This document shows, piece by piece, positions 51,064-59,994 of a stretch of 64,000 nucleotides of DNA. The translations under genes were made by a program, and so were the position numbers. Within the stretch, counting starts at the first letter, position 1. The number at the start of each line of letters is the position of its first letter. The notes beneath the pieces are model-generated. The model was given only the letters and a program-made list of their open reading frames with translations, had not been told where the DNA came from and searched no databases. The DNA comes from JAXGZG01 sp050952065 (lineage in GTDB: Bacteria > Bacillota > Sulfobacillia > Fermentithermobacillales > Fermentithermobacillaceae), in NCBI GenBank assembly GCA_050952065.1, contig JBMNKF010000002.1:248001-312000 (forward strand), in the 5' to 3' direction.

Positions 51064-51887
51064 TGTCAGGCGGCGTCATAATGGGGCAGTATTACCCGGC
51101 CCAATCGCCTGTTCACGCAATGGATCCCCGGGCCAAAATAATCCTTGCGGTCGTTTTCATGGTGGTTCTATTCCTGGGCAATAACTTCTGGGCGTTTCTC
51201 GTCATGGGCGGTTTCGCCGCTCTTGCCATAGTACTGTCTAAAGTGCCCATTAAGATGCTAATTCGAGGACTCAGGCCCATTGTCTTTATTCTTGTATTCA
51301 CCCTGGGGCTGCACCTTTTTCTCACCCCGGGACCCGAGATGTTTCGGATCGGACCCATCGTAGGCACATGGTCAGGCTTGATTCAGGGACTGTTTATTGG
51401 CGTTAGACTCATAATCCTCATCATGTTTACTTCGCTGTTGACTCTGACCACCTCTCCCATAGAACTCACAGACGGTCTGGAGGATCTCCTGAAGCCGTTC
51501 AGGAAAATCGGTGTACCTGCTCACGAACTGGCTATGATGATGACCATCGCACTCAGGTTCATCCCCACGCTCTTAGAGGAGGCGGAGCGGATCATGAGGG
51601 CACAAATGGCCAGGGGCGCCGATTTTGAGTCCGGAAACCTGGTGAGAAGGTCTAAGGCCTTGGTGCCTCTCCTGGTACCTCTTTTCATAAGCGCTTTCCG
51701 TCGGGCAGACGATCTGGCTATGGCTATGGAAGCCAGAGGCTACCGGGGGGGAGAGGGACGGACTAGGATGAGGGTGCTTCGCTTTCATGCAAGGGACTTT
51801 GTGGCATTTGGGTTGGTTCTGATCGTTACGGCTATGGTTATCTATTCCAGAATCCGGTTCGGTCCGGTCATACAGAGGCCGGCGTAA
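51060..51887 (+). CDS. ecfT: ECF transporter transmembrane subunit EcfT
   Basis: 275 residues with about five or six membrane helices. The two coupling-helix motifs MARGAD and EARGYRG contact the ATPases. YYPAQSPVHAMDPRAKII at the start is typical. It overlaps ecfA2 by 4 bases and is followed 4 bases later by truA. Confidence 0.95.
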   Translation: MMSGGVIMGQYYPAQSPVHAMDPRAKIILAVVFMVVLFLGNNFWAFLVMGGFAALAIVLSKVPIKMLIRGLRPIVFILVFTLGLHLFLTPGPEMFRIGPIVGTWSGLIQGLFIGVRLIILIMFTSLLTLTTSPIELTDGLEDLLKPFRKIGVPAHELAMMMTIALRFIPTLLEEAERIMRAQMARGADFESGNLVRRSKALVPLLVPLFISAFRRADDLAMAMEARGYRGGEGRTRMRVLRFHARDFVAFGLVLIVTAMVIYSRIRFGPVIQRPA

Positions 51888-51891
51888 CCCG

Positions 51892-52707
51892 ATGGGGTCA
51901 CTTCGCAGGCTTAAAGCCACAGTGCAGTACGATGGTACGGACTTTCTCGGGTTTCAGAGACAGAAGAGCGGCAGGACTGTGCAGGAAGTTCTGGAATCTG
52001 GCCTAGAGGCGCTTCTCCAACACAAGGTGACCGTTAGGGCGGCGGGGCGCACAGACAGGGGAGTTCACGCCAGAGGGCAAGTCATATCGTTTGTGACCGG
52101 GTCATCGATTCCCACAGCTAGGATTCACAGAGGGCTCGAGAAATTCCTTCCTGGGGACGTGATTGTGGGAGAGTGTCAGGAAGTACCCATGTCTTTTGAC
52201 CCTCTTAGAGATGCTGTGAGCAAGACGTACTGTTACAGAATCTGGCGGGATGACCGGCTCAACGGGGGTAACCGGTGTGGCTTGGGCGGCCGGGATTGTG
52301 GCAATCGGCGTCATGGCGACATCATGACTGCCAGGTTTTCTGTGGCCTATCCAGGGGATCTTGACTTCGACCTCATGGTCGCTGAAGCCCGTGATCTTGT
52401 GGGCAGGCATGATTTCCACAATTTCCGCGCTCAGGGTTCGTCCTCAAGCACCACTGTGAGACGGGTCTACAGTGCAGAGTGGTTTCAAGAACGCAGTTGG
52501 AAAGGGGAAATCTGGACGTTTTCAATATCTGCCGACGGGTTTTTGTACAAGATGGTGAGACTTATTACCGGGACGTTGGTTGACGTAGGGAGGGGCAGGT
52601 TTTCTCCCGGCAAGATAAGGGAGGCTCTCGCCAGCCGATCGAGGATTAAAGTGGGAACGTGTCTGCCGGGAAGAGGTCTTTGCCTAGAAGAAGTGAGGTT
52701 CTCTTGA
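51892..52707 (+). CDS. truA: tRNA pseudouridine(38-40) synthase TruA
   Basis: 271 residues. KATVQYDGTDFLGFQRQ at the start and the catalytic aspartate D55 in AAGRTDRGVHARGQV, then HDFHNFRAQG and FLYKMVRLITGTLVDVGRG. Between the KTYCYRIW strand and VAYPGDLDFD there is an extra Gly/Arg/Asn-rich segment (about 121-143, with two Cys) that common TruA proteins lack. Modifies the anticodon arm. Confidence 0.94.
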   Translation: MGSLRRLKATVQYDGTDFLGFQRQKSGRTVQEVLESGLEALLQHKVTVRAAGRTDRGVHARGQVISFVTGSSIPTARIHRGLEKFLPGDVIVGECQEVPMSFDPLRDAVSKTYCYRIWRDDRLNGGNRCGLGGRDCGNRRHGDIMTARFSVAYPGDLDFDLMVAEARDLVGRHDFHNFRAQGSSSSTTVRRVYSAEWFQERSWKGEIWTFSISADGFLYKMVRLITGTLVDVGRGRFSPGKIREALASRSRIKVGTCLPGRGLCLEEVRFS

Positions 52708-52761
52708 CCCTTTTTGTCGGCATCGTTAGAATGTATGTTGCTTGCAAAGGAGGTATTGGTA

Positions 52762-53199
52762 TTGGGCATCACTTATATGGCGAAACCCACGGAGTCTTCC
52801 CGGAAGTGGTGGGTTATCGATGCTGAGGGAAGACCACTGGGAAGGCTCGCTACTTTGGTTTCGACCATACTGCAAGGAAAGCACAAGCCCACTTATACTC
52901 CCTCGGTGGATATGGGGGACAGTGTTATAATATTGAACGCTTCGAAAGTAAAGCTCACCGGGAAAAAGCTCGAAGACAAGGTGTTCTTCACACATTCGGG
53001 GTATCCAGGCGGAGCCAGGTACACTCCCTATAAGGTTATGCTCAAGAAGCATCCCGAGCGCATCATTGAGACGGCGGTCAAGGGTATGCTCCCTCACAAC
53101 AGACTCTCCAGGCAGCTAATCAAGAGGCTTTTTGTGTACAGGACTGGGACTCATCCTCACCAGGCCCAAAAGCCCTCTGTGTGGCAAGGAGGCAAGTAG
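52762..53199 (+). CDS. rplM: 50S ribosomal protein L13
   Basis: 145 residues. TYMAKPTESSRKWWVIDAEG, then LQGKHKPTYTPSVDMGDSVII and MLPHNRLSRQLIKRLFVY. TTG 52762 is 9 bases behind AGGAGGT and gives the family N-terminus GITYMAKP; the longer upstream frame crosses that ribosome binding site. Confidence 0.95.
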   Translation: MGITYMAKPTESSRKWWVIDAEGRPLGRLATLVSTILQGKHKPTYTPSVDMGDSVIILNASKVKLTGKKLEDKVFFTHSGYPGGARYTPYKVMLKKHPERIIETAVKGMLPHNRLSRQLIKRLFVYRTGTHPHQAQKPSVWQGGK

Positions 53200-53200
53200 T

Positions 53201-53590
53201 ATGGCAGAATGGACGTTTGCTACAGGTAGGCGCAAGCAAGCTGTGGCCAGGGTGAGGATAGCATCGGGTAGCGGAAACATTTCCATCAACGGCAAGGACG
53301 TATCCAGCTATTTCCGAAACCCCAGCCTTGAACAAGAAGTTACCGCTCCCTTCAGAGTTACCGGTACAGAGGGTAAGTTTGACCTCATGGTTAACGTCAC
53401 AGGCGGGGGACTCAGCGGGCAGGCGGGCGCGTGCAGGCACGGTGTTGCCAGAGCGCTCCTTTTGCTCGATGAGGAATTTAGGCCTGTTCTGAAGAAGGCG
53501 GGATACCTTACCAGAGATCCCCGCATGGTGGAGCGTAAGAAGTTCGGCTTGAAAAAGGCTCGAAAGGCTCCTCAGTTTTCAAAGCGTTAA
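53201..53590 (+). CDS. rpsI: 30S ribosomal protein S9
   Basis: 129 residues. TFATGRRKQAVARVRIASGSG, VNVTGGGLSGQAGACRHGVAR and the C-terminal KKARKAPQFSKR whose last arginine contacts P-site tRNA. ATG 53201 begins right after the rplM stop. Confidence 0.97.
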   Translation: MAEWTFATGRRKQAVARVRIASGSGNISINGKDVSSYFRNPSLEQEVTAPFRVTGTEGKFDLMVNVTGGGLSGQAGACRHGVARALLLLDEEFRPVLKKAGYLTRDPRMVERKKFGLKKARKAPQFSKR

Positions 53591-53679
53591 GGGGTTTAGC
53601 CAGATAGTCATACTCTCGGGTTACCCGGTATATATGTTGGTTTGTAGGTTAGAAAACCGAGAACACGGGGGCTTGACAG

Positions 53680-54393
53680 ATGTCGAGACAGAGGGGCAGG
53701 CGAAGACGCCGGCCCCTTTTCATCCTAACCACGAAGCGGACTCTGTTCTTTGGCGCTATGCTGTTGGTCTTACTTGGTGCAAGCCTCGTAAAAGGTAGCC
53801 GGCCTTCAGCAGTCTCTCCCGGCCCATTGACAGGTCAGGTGATCTACATAGACCCGGGCCACGGCGGGATTGACCCCGGTGCTTGCGGAAACAAGTGGCT
53901 GGAGAAGGACATAGTCCTAAAGGTAGCTTTGTACCTTGGAGTGCGTCTGGAAAAGAGCGGCGCTAAGGTCGTTTACTCAAGGACCGGCGATTACGACCTT
54001 GAGACTGATGAAGTTGATGATACCCAGGCGCGTCTTCGCATGATCGATTCGTCTGGAGCTACGATTGTACTGTCTATCCACTGCAATGCTTTCACAGACC
54101 CCAGAGAGCGGGGTGCCCAGACTTTCTATAACGAGTCGCGGAACCCTCGTTCTAAGGACTTGGCGGCATTCATCCAGGCTGAACTGGCCAAAGAGACTTC
54201 GACAGATAGGGAGATCTCTGCGCGCTTGGATCACTTCATGCTCAACTACGGGGACAAACCTGCAGTTACCGTAGAGCTTGGATTTCTCTCCAATCCCGAG
54301 GAGGAAGAACTCCTGGGTACACCTTCCTACCAGCAGAAACTCGCCGAGTGCATCCGCAGGGCCATAGTGGCTTTCGTCGAGGCTTCGGTATAG
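53680..54393 (+). CDS. cwlD: N-acetylmuramoyl-L-alanine amidase, CwlD-like
   Basis: 237 residues. A basic N-terminus and one membrane anchor (about 20-38) lead to an Amidase_3 catalytic domain: zinc ligands H61 in DPGHGGIDPGA, E75 in WLEKDIVL and H134 in SIHCNAF, plus the catalytic Glu in VELGFLSNPEEE. In sporulating Bacillota CwlD trims peptides to start muramic-delta-lactam formation in spore cortex; its position after rpsI matches B. subtilis and clostridia. An autolysin role is also possible. Confidence 0.9.
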   Translation: MSRQRGRRRRRPLFILTTKRTLFFGAMLLVLLGASLVKGSRPSAVSPGPLTGQVIYIDPGHGGIDPGACGNKWLEKDIVLKVALYLGVRLEKSGAKVVYSRTGDYDLETDEVDDTQARLRMIDSSGATIVLSIHCNAFTDPRERGAQTFYNESRNPRSKDLAAFIQAELAKETSTDREISARLDHFMLNYGDKPAVTVELGFLSNPEEEELLGTPSYQQKLAECIRRAIVAFVEASV

Positions 54394-54588
54394 AGAGTCC
54401 TCCGAGAACAACGTCCATGGCAATTCGATCCCGCACCCTCAAGAGATCAAAGATTCAAGAAGTGCCATCGGAAAGAAACTAAGAAGGCAACCAAGGACTA
54501 GGCATTTGCCTGGCCAATGGGAAGGATTTACCGGTTTATGCAAGAACGTACAATCAACGCATCCAAAATCGAAAGAGGGGGAGTGGGC

Positions 54589-55623
54589 GTGATCAAGGCG
54601 GTATTGTGGGGACTTGGCGCCATGGGTAGCGGCATCGCATTGCTTCTAGAAGAAAAGGGTGTCGAGATCGTTGGAGCCATAGATGTGGCACCTAAGGTCG
54701 GGAAGGATCTTGGGGACATCCTCGGTTCTGGCAAGATCGGGGTAACCGTAGAGGATGACCCTGCCAAGGCGTTGGCCCGAGAACCAGACCTTGCGATCAT
54801 ATGTACGGCTTCATTTGTCAAAGACGTATTCCCCCACATCAAATCCGCCCTGGAATACGGAGCAAACGTCATAACGATAGCCGAGGAAATGGCGTATCCT
54901 TGGGCAGCCGATAATGAGCTGGCTCATGAGATGGACTGTCTGGCCAGAGAAGCCGGGAAGACAATCCTGGGCACAGGCATAAATCCCGGGTTCATCCTAG
55001 ATACTTTGGTCTTGGCCCTTACCGGGGTGTGCAGAGAGGTAAGGCACATTCATGCAAAGCGAATCAACAACTTGGCTCCGTTTGGTCCAACGGTGATGCG
55101 AACCCAAGGAGTCGGTATCACACCCGAGGAGTTCCAAGAAGGACTCAGGATGGGCTCTGTAGTGGGGCACGTTGGGTTTCGGCAGTCGGCCATGCTCATA
55201 GGCAGAGGCCTAAACTGGGATATCGAAAGAGTTGTCGAAGAGAAGCAGCCCATCATATCCAGAGTCGAAAGACGGACACGATATGCTCATGTGTTGCCCG
55301 GTAATGTGGCTGGATGCAGGCATATTGCCCGAGCATACAGTGGCGGCAAAGAGGTCATTCTGCTTGAACACCCACAACAGATATGCCCTGAGGCAGAGGG
55401 AGTAGAGACCGGCGACTACATAAATGTAGACGGCGACCCACCAGTGAATCTGGCTATCAAGCCCGAGATCCCCGGCGGCATAGGCACCACTGCAATAGCC
55501 GTGAACATGATTCCCCAAGTGTTGGTATCGCCTCCTGGCCTTGTGACAATGGCCGATCTCCCGGTGCCAAGAGCGCTCTTGGGTTCTCTTTCAAAACATC
55601 AGGCAGTAGGTGATGGGAGTTGA
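54589..55623 (+). CDS. ord: 2,4-diaminopentanoate dehydrogenase
   Basis: About 344 residues. The NAD(P)-binding start AVLWGLGAMGSGIALLLEEKG is followed by a DapB-like C-terminal domain. In ornithine fermentation it deaminates (2R,4S)-2,4-diaminopentanoate oxidatively to 2-amino-4-oxopentanoate. Assignment rests on the fold and on its place first in a complete ord-ortAB-oraSE operon. GTG 54589 is about 6 bases behind GGGGGAG; longer in-frame starts exist from 54517. The start of the next gene overlaps its stop. Confidence 0.9.
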   Translation: MIKAVLWGLGAMGSGIALLLEEKGVEIVGAIDVAPKVGKDLGDILGSGKIGVTVEDDPAKALAREPDLAIICTASFVKDVFPHIKSALEYGANVITIAEEMAYPWAADNELAHEMDCLAREAGKTILGTGINPGFILDTLVLALTGVCREVRHIHAKRINNLAPFGPTVMRTQGVGITPEEFQEGLRMGSVVGHVGFRQSAMLIGRGLNWDIERVVEEKQPIISRVERRTRYAHVLPGNVAGCRHIARAYSGGKEVILLEHPQQICPEAEGVETGDYINVDGDPPVNLAIKPEIPGGIGTTAIAVNMIPQVLVSPPGLVTMADLPVPRALLGSLSKHQAVGDGS

Positions 55624-55964
55624 CACACAAGAACATAACCGGTCTTGCGAACTTCTCAAAGAGAGGTGATTGGGTTGAAGTGCATAACATAGTCCTTCAT
55701 GCAGATCAACGTTCACAAGACCTCCCACAAGATACATCTACAGTCCCTCTGGAATCCTGGATTCGTGGATGGGCATTGGAAGAAGGTGTCATAGGTCAGG
55801 AGATAGAGATAGAGACAGCGGCAGGACGCAGGGTGAGAGGTGTCCTTACCTGTCAGAACCCTGGTTACTCCCACACTTACGGGCCAACCGTTCCGGAACT
55901 CGCCACAATAGGGAAGGAACTTCGAGAGATCCTGCGTGAAGTGGGAGGTGGCCGCAATCGCTAA
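55620..55964 (+). CDS. ortA: 2-amino-4-oxopentanoate thiolase, alpha subunit OrtA
   Basis: 114 residues. GDWVEVHNIVLHADQR and the middle VPLESWIRGWALEEGVIGQ, then GVLTCQNPGYSHTYGPTVPEL, match the small OrtA subunit. With OrtB it cleaves 2-amino-4-oxopentanoate with CoA to acetyl-CoA and alanine. TTG 55620 overlaps the ord stop, with AGGTGA upstream. Confidence 0.9.
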   Translation: MTHKNITGLANFSKRGDWVEVHNIVLHADQRSQDLPQDTSTVPLESWIRGWALEEGVIGQEIEIETAAGRRVRGVLTCQNPGYSHTYGPTVPELATIGKELREILREVGGGRNR

Positions 55965-57408
55965 AGATGCCAGGGACGCCAAACCCATGTCGTATCACGC
56001 CGTCATGGCCCGTCGGGGCGAGATCATGAGAAAAGCCCTGGGAGTTGACTACGATCAGTTCATAAAGGGTCGGCTCGTCTTCGATTACGAGAGAATGATG
56101 GAGAAAGCCGGGTACAGCCTGGAAGAAGTCAGAGCCATCCAACGAGAAACAGGTGTGGGGAACACGCCCCTATTGGAATTGCGAAACATTACCGAATTGG
56201 TGCGATGCACATCGCCTACGGGATATGGCGCACGGATACTCGTGAAGGACGAAGCGGCTAATCCTTCGGGAAGCTTTAAGGACCGCAGGGCGGCGGTTTC
56301 CGTGTATCAGGCGCAAAAAATGGGGTATCCGGGAGTACTGGCCGCAACCAGCGGAAACTACGGGGCAGCTGTGGCGTCCCAAGCGGCTATGAGGAACCTT
56401 CGGTGCATAATCGTCCAGGAAGTGTTTGACTCCGGCCACGTGGGACAGCCCGAAATCGTTGAGAAAGCCAGGAAGTGTGAGGCATACGGCGCCGAGGTTG
56501 TTCAGCTCACCGTAGGGCCCGAGCTCTTCTACGTGGCGCTTGTCCTCTTGGAGGAGACGGGGTTCTTCAACGCTTCTCTCTACAGTTCTTTCGGGATAGC
56601 CGGAATAGAGACCCTCGGTGCCGAACTCGTGGAGCAGGTTAGGGAGCGGTATCACAAAGATCCGGCCTACGTGGTGGTCACTCATGCCGGCGGGGGAAAC
56701 GTGACCGGCACAGCACGAGGCCTTCTCAAAGCCGGAGCTCGCGATACCAAAGTCATTGGTGCCAGCGTTGACCTCTCGGGTCTACATATGGCTTCAGATG
56801 GGGACTTCAACAGGAAATCCTTCACCACCGGCCATACAGGTTTCGGTGTGCCTTTTGCTACCTGGCCCGATAGAACTGATGTGCCCAAGAACGCCGCCAG
56901 ACCTCTTAGGTACTTGGATAGGTACGTTACCGTGACTCAAGGTGAAGTGTTTTATGTTACACAGGTTCTTGCAGAACTAGAGGGACTTGAACGAGGACCG
57001 GCCGGGAACACGTCTTTGGCGGCTGCGATACCCTTAGCCCGGGAACTCCCCCAAGATGAGATCGTTGTGGTACAAGAAACCGAGTATACCGGAGCAGGCA
57101 AGCATCCGCAGGCGCAGTTGGATTTTGCCAGGAGGATGGGAGTTCTGGTTCGTCGCGGCGACCCCCGCCACAGCGTGCCGGGGAAGTCGATCATCATACC
57201 CAGGGACTTCCAGGAGCTGCACATAAACGAAATGTCACTTGACAGGATGAAACGATCTTATTTGAAAAACGCAGTTGACAAGACGCGCCTCGCCCAGGTA
57301 ACCCACGAAGAACTGGAGTTTCTGGCAGAAGACATCTCCTTGCCGCCAGAGAGAGTGCTGAGAATACTCGAGGAGTTTGAGGTGACGTTGAATGCAGAGG
57401 GTCGATGA
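55936..57408 (+). CDS. ortB: 2-amino-4-oxopentanoate thiolase, beta subunit OrtB (PLP-dependent)
   Basis: Up to 490 residues of fold-type II PLP enzyme, related to threonine synthase. The Schiff-base lysine is in NPSGSFKDRRAAVSV, with the phosphate-binding ATSGNYGAAVASQAA and HAGGGNVTGTARG loops. The C-terminal helix-rich part is specific to OrtB. The start is ambiguous: GTG 55936 overlaps ortA, while ATG 55987 (MSYHAVMARRGEIMRK) also fits family starts. Overlaps oraS by 17 bases. Confidence 0.9.
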   Translation: MKWEVAAIAKDARDAKPMSYHAVMARRGEIMRKALGVDYDQFIKGRLVFDYERMMEKAGYSLEEVRAIQRETGVGNTPLLELRNITELVRCTSPTGYGARILVKDEAANPSGSFKDRRAAVSVYQAQKMGYPGVLAATSGNYGAAVASQAAMRNLRCIIVQEVFDSGHVGQPEIVEKARKCEAYGAEVVQLTVGPELFYVALVLLEETGFFNASLYSSFGIAGIETLGAELVEQVRERYHKDPAYVVVTHAGGGNVTGTARGLLKAGARDTKVIGASVDLSGLHMASDGDFNRKSFTTGHTGFGVPFATWPDRTDVPKNAARPLRYLDRYVTVTQGEVFYVTQVLAELEGLERGPAGNTSLAAAIPLARELPQDEIVVVQETEYTGAGKHPQAQLDFARRMGVLVRRGDPRHSVPGKSIIIPRDFQELHINEMSLDRMKRSYLKNAVDKTRLAQVTHEELEFLAEDISLPPERVLRILEEFEVTLNAEGR

Positions 57409-57757
57409 CCTGAAAACGAGGCGCAGACATTTAGAAGGTTTGTCCGATGAAGAATTGAAGGAACGATTTTGGCGTCTGGCCAGAGACATTGTGATGCCTT
57501 TGTATCAACTGGCCTACACGCATACATCGCCATCGATCGAAAGGGCAGTGCTCCTCAGGATGGGCTTTTCCAGCCTCGAGGCGATGTCAATCGTATCTTG
57601 GGCGGTCAAGACCGGACTCTTGGGTAAAGGTGCCGGACAACTGGTTCTCGAGTATGCCAAGATTGCAAAAACGAGCTATCTTGAGGCGGGCAGAGCACTA
57701 TCGGCCGGGATTGGATGGGACGAGGTCAAAGCGAGGTTTGGGAGTGATGAACGGTGA
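57392..57757 (+). CDS. oraS: D-ornithine 4,5-aminomutase, small subunit OraS
   Basis: 121 residues. Helical protein with the motif YLEAGRALSAGIGWDEVKARFG near its end. Together with OraE it forms the adenosylcobalamin- and PLP-dependent mutase that moves the terminal amino group of D-ornithine to C4. Overlaps ortB and oraE, so expression of the two subunits is coupled. Confidence 0.92.
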   Translation: MQRVDDLKTRRRHLEGLSDEELKERFWRLARDIVMPLYQLAYTHTSPSIERAVLLRMGFSSLEAMSIVSWAVKTGLLGKGAGQLVLEYAKIAKTSYLEAGRALSAGIGWDEVKARFGSDER

Positions 57758-59994
57758 CTCTCCACCCTGGCAAGAAAATTAACGTTACGGAAATCTTGAA
57801 AAACCTCAAGGACTATGGCCCGAGGCGACGAGGATGGACTTGGAGAAGAAAGATGCCGGGCAACAAAGTCGGCCCCTTTACCTACAGCGAGACATCGAAA
57901 TCCTTGGACATGTCGGTGCCTCTGCCGGCGTCCAAGTACTTCGGAAACATCGATCCGCAACCGGATCCGGTCATAACTACCGAGATAGCGTCGGGGCGCT
58001 TTGAGGATGATATCCGCAGGATGAGAATGGCGGCGTGGCACGGGGCCGACCACATGATGGTCATTCGCACTGCGGGCCAGAGTCATATAGACGGGCTCTT
58101 GGAGGGAACTCCTGAGGGAGTTGGGGGCGTTCCCATCACCAGGAAACAGTTGCGGGCGACCCGAAAAGCCCTGGACCTCATCGAGGATGAGGTTGGAAGG
58201 CCTATCAACTTCCACTCCTACGTGTCAGGAGTGGCAGGCCCCGAGATCGCCGTATTATTCGTAGAAGAAGGTGTTAACGGCGCTCATCAGGATCCTCAGT
58301 ACAACATCCTTTACCGAAACGTGAACGTGCAGCGGTCTTTCGTGGATGCTGCTGTTGCCAAGAGACTTATGTCTAGCGCTGGGATGCTCCAAATTGACGG
58401 CGCTCACAACGCCAACGCTACGGCCAAAGAGTCGTGGAAAGTCATGCCCGAGGTTTTGGTGCAGCACGCAATAAACTGCGCCTTTTCTGAGATGGTTGGC
58501 ATGGAACGAGACCTGATCGCTCTATCGTCGGTACCGCCCACCGCGCCACCGGCTCCCGCTATGGCTTACGACCTTTCTTATGCCGTAACTCTACGGTGGT
58601 TGTTCTCTGACTACAAGGTAAGGGCTCAACAGAACACTCGCTACATTGAATCGGATACGAGGGAGGCCACAGTCACTCATGTCCTGAACCTAGTGCTTTC
58701 CAGGCTGACTTCGGCCGATGTCCAAAGCACTATAACTCCAGATGAGGGTAGGAACGTGCCCTGGCACTACAATAACATAGCCGCAGTAGACACTGCCAAG
58801 CAGGTTCTCTTAGGTTTGGATGGGCTCAAGGACATGGTCACAGTGCAAACCGGCGGAGAGCTAGGGGACAAAGTTCGGGAACTGACTGAGCGAGCGGTTC
58901 TCTTTTTGGAGGAAATCAAACAAGAGGGTTATTTCCAGGCCCTAAGCCAAGGTTTTTTCGTGGACTCGGGGTACTACCCCGAGAGAAATGGCGATGGCAT
59001 AGCCAGAGATCCTTCGGGAGGAGTAGCGGCCGGTAGCATCGTTGAGCGCGATCACGACTACTACGCTCCCGTGTGTCATCATTTCGGCTACAATAATCTA
59101 CCTGAAGAACTAGGGAAAGACTCGCGTCCTTGCGCCCTCATAGACGGATGCACTTTGTGCGACCCCGAGAAAATCGTCTTCATCGACGAACTTGACCCTC
59201 ACGATAACGTCGAGGAGAGACTGAAGGTCCTAAAAAGGGAAAACGAGGATGGGGTGATCAAACCAGAAGTGCAATGGGCCAACGATGGATACTTGACCCT
59301 GACCATGTTCTTGGCCCAAGACGAAAGAGTTGCAGAGTACGCTGCTTTGGAGATTGCCAGAAGGATGGGCTTGAAGGATCCCGAAGTTATCCACAAAGGG
59401 ATAATGCATCCCGCCGAGGGCACTTTGGTTGAGGTAAAGGCGAAGGTCCCCTTTGGCGTAAGACGCGATGACCTCAGGATTCCTGAACGACCGGAAGTCC
59501 TGTCTGCCGACGAAATACGCGCAGAGATCGCCAAGAATCCCATGAAAGTGGTGTGTGCCACGGTGGGAGAGGATGAGCATTCGGTGGGTATGAGAGAAAT
59601 CATTGACATAAAGCATGGAGGACTTGAGGGGTTTGGCGTGAAGGTCACGTATCTGGGAACTTCTGTGCCGATCGATAAAATGATCAATGCTGCTATCGAG
59701 GTTGACGCCGATGCTATCCTAATCTCCACCATAATCAGTCACGCCGACATCCACCGCAAGAATATGGAGCGTCTTGCCAATCTGTGTCTGGAGATGGGCG
59801 TAAGAGAGCGATTCATCCTGGTCGGCGGTGGGACTCAAGTCACAAACGATTTAGCCGTAGGAGCCGGTTTGGATGCCGGCTTTGGCCGCGGTACAAAGGG
59901 GATACAAGTGGCATCGTTTCTCGTGAAGAAACGGGCACTACTTTGGGCACAGGGAAAGGGCCCAAGGCGTGACCAAGAGGGCGCGAACATGTGA
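57754..59994 (+). CDS. oraE: D-ornithine 4,5-aminomutase, large subunit OraE
   Basis: 746 residues. A TIM-barrel domain (with HGADHMMVIRTAGQSHIDG and NFHSYVSGVAGPE) is followed by a Rossmann domain that binds cobalamin base-off: D607-E-H609-S-V-G612. K620 in DIKHGG lies 11 residues after H609, the same spacing as the cobalt-ligating histidine and PLP lysine reported for the clostridial enzyme. The C-terminal SHADIHRKNM and VGGGTQV segments complete the B12 fold. Overlaps the reactivase gene by 4 bases (GTGA). Confidence 0.95.
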   Translation: MTLHPGKKINVTEILKNLKDYGPRRRGWTWRRKMPGNKVGPFTYSETSKSLDMSVPLPASKYFGNIDPQPDPVITTEIASGRFEDDIRRMRMAAWHGADHMMVIRTAGQSHIDGLLEGTPEGVGGVPITRKQLRATRKALDLIEDEVGRPINFHSYVSGVAGPEIAVLFVEEGVNGAHQDPQYNILYRNVNVQRSFVDAAVAKRLMSSAGMLQIDGAHNANATAKESWKVMPEVLVQHAINCAFSEMVGMERDLIALSSVPPTAPPAPAMAYDLSYAVTLRWLFSDYKVRAQQNTRYIESDTREATVTHVLNLVLSRLTSADVQSTITPDEGRNVPWHYNNIAAVDTAKQVLLGLDGLKDMVTVQTGGELGDKVRELTERAVLFLEEIKQEGYFQALSQGFFVDSGYYPERNGDGIARDPSGGVAAGSIVERDHDYYAPVCHHFGYNNLPEELGKDSRPCALIDGCTLCDPEKIVFIDELDPHDNVEERLKVLKRENEDGVIKPEVQWANDGYLTLTMFLAQDERVAEYAALEIARRMGLKDPEVIHKGIMHPAEGTLVEVKAKVPFGVRRDDLRIPERPEVLSADEIRAEIAKNPMKVVCATVGEDEHSVGMREIIDIKHGGLEGFGVKVTYLGTSVPIDKMINAAIEVDADAILISTIISHADIHRKNMERLANLCLEMGVRERFILVGGGTQVTNDLAVGAGLDAGFGRGTKGIQVASFLVKKRALLWAQGKGPRRDQEGANM

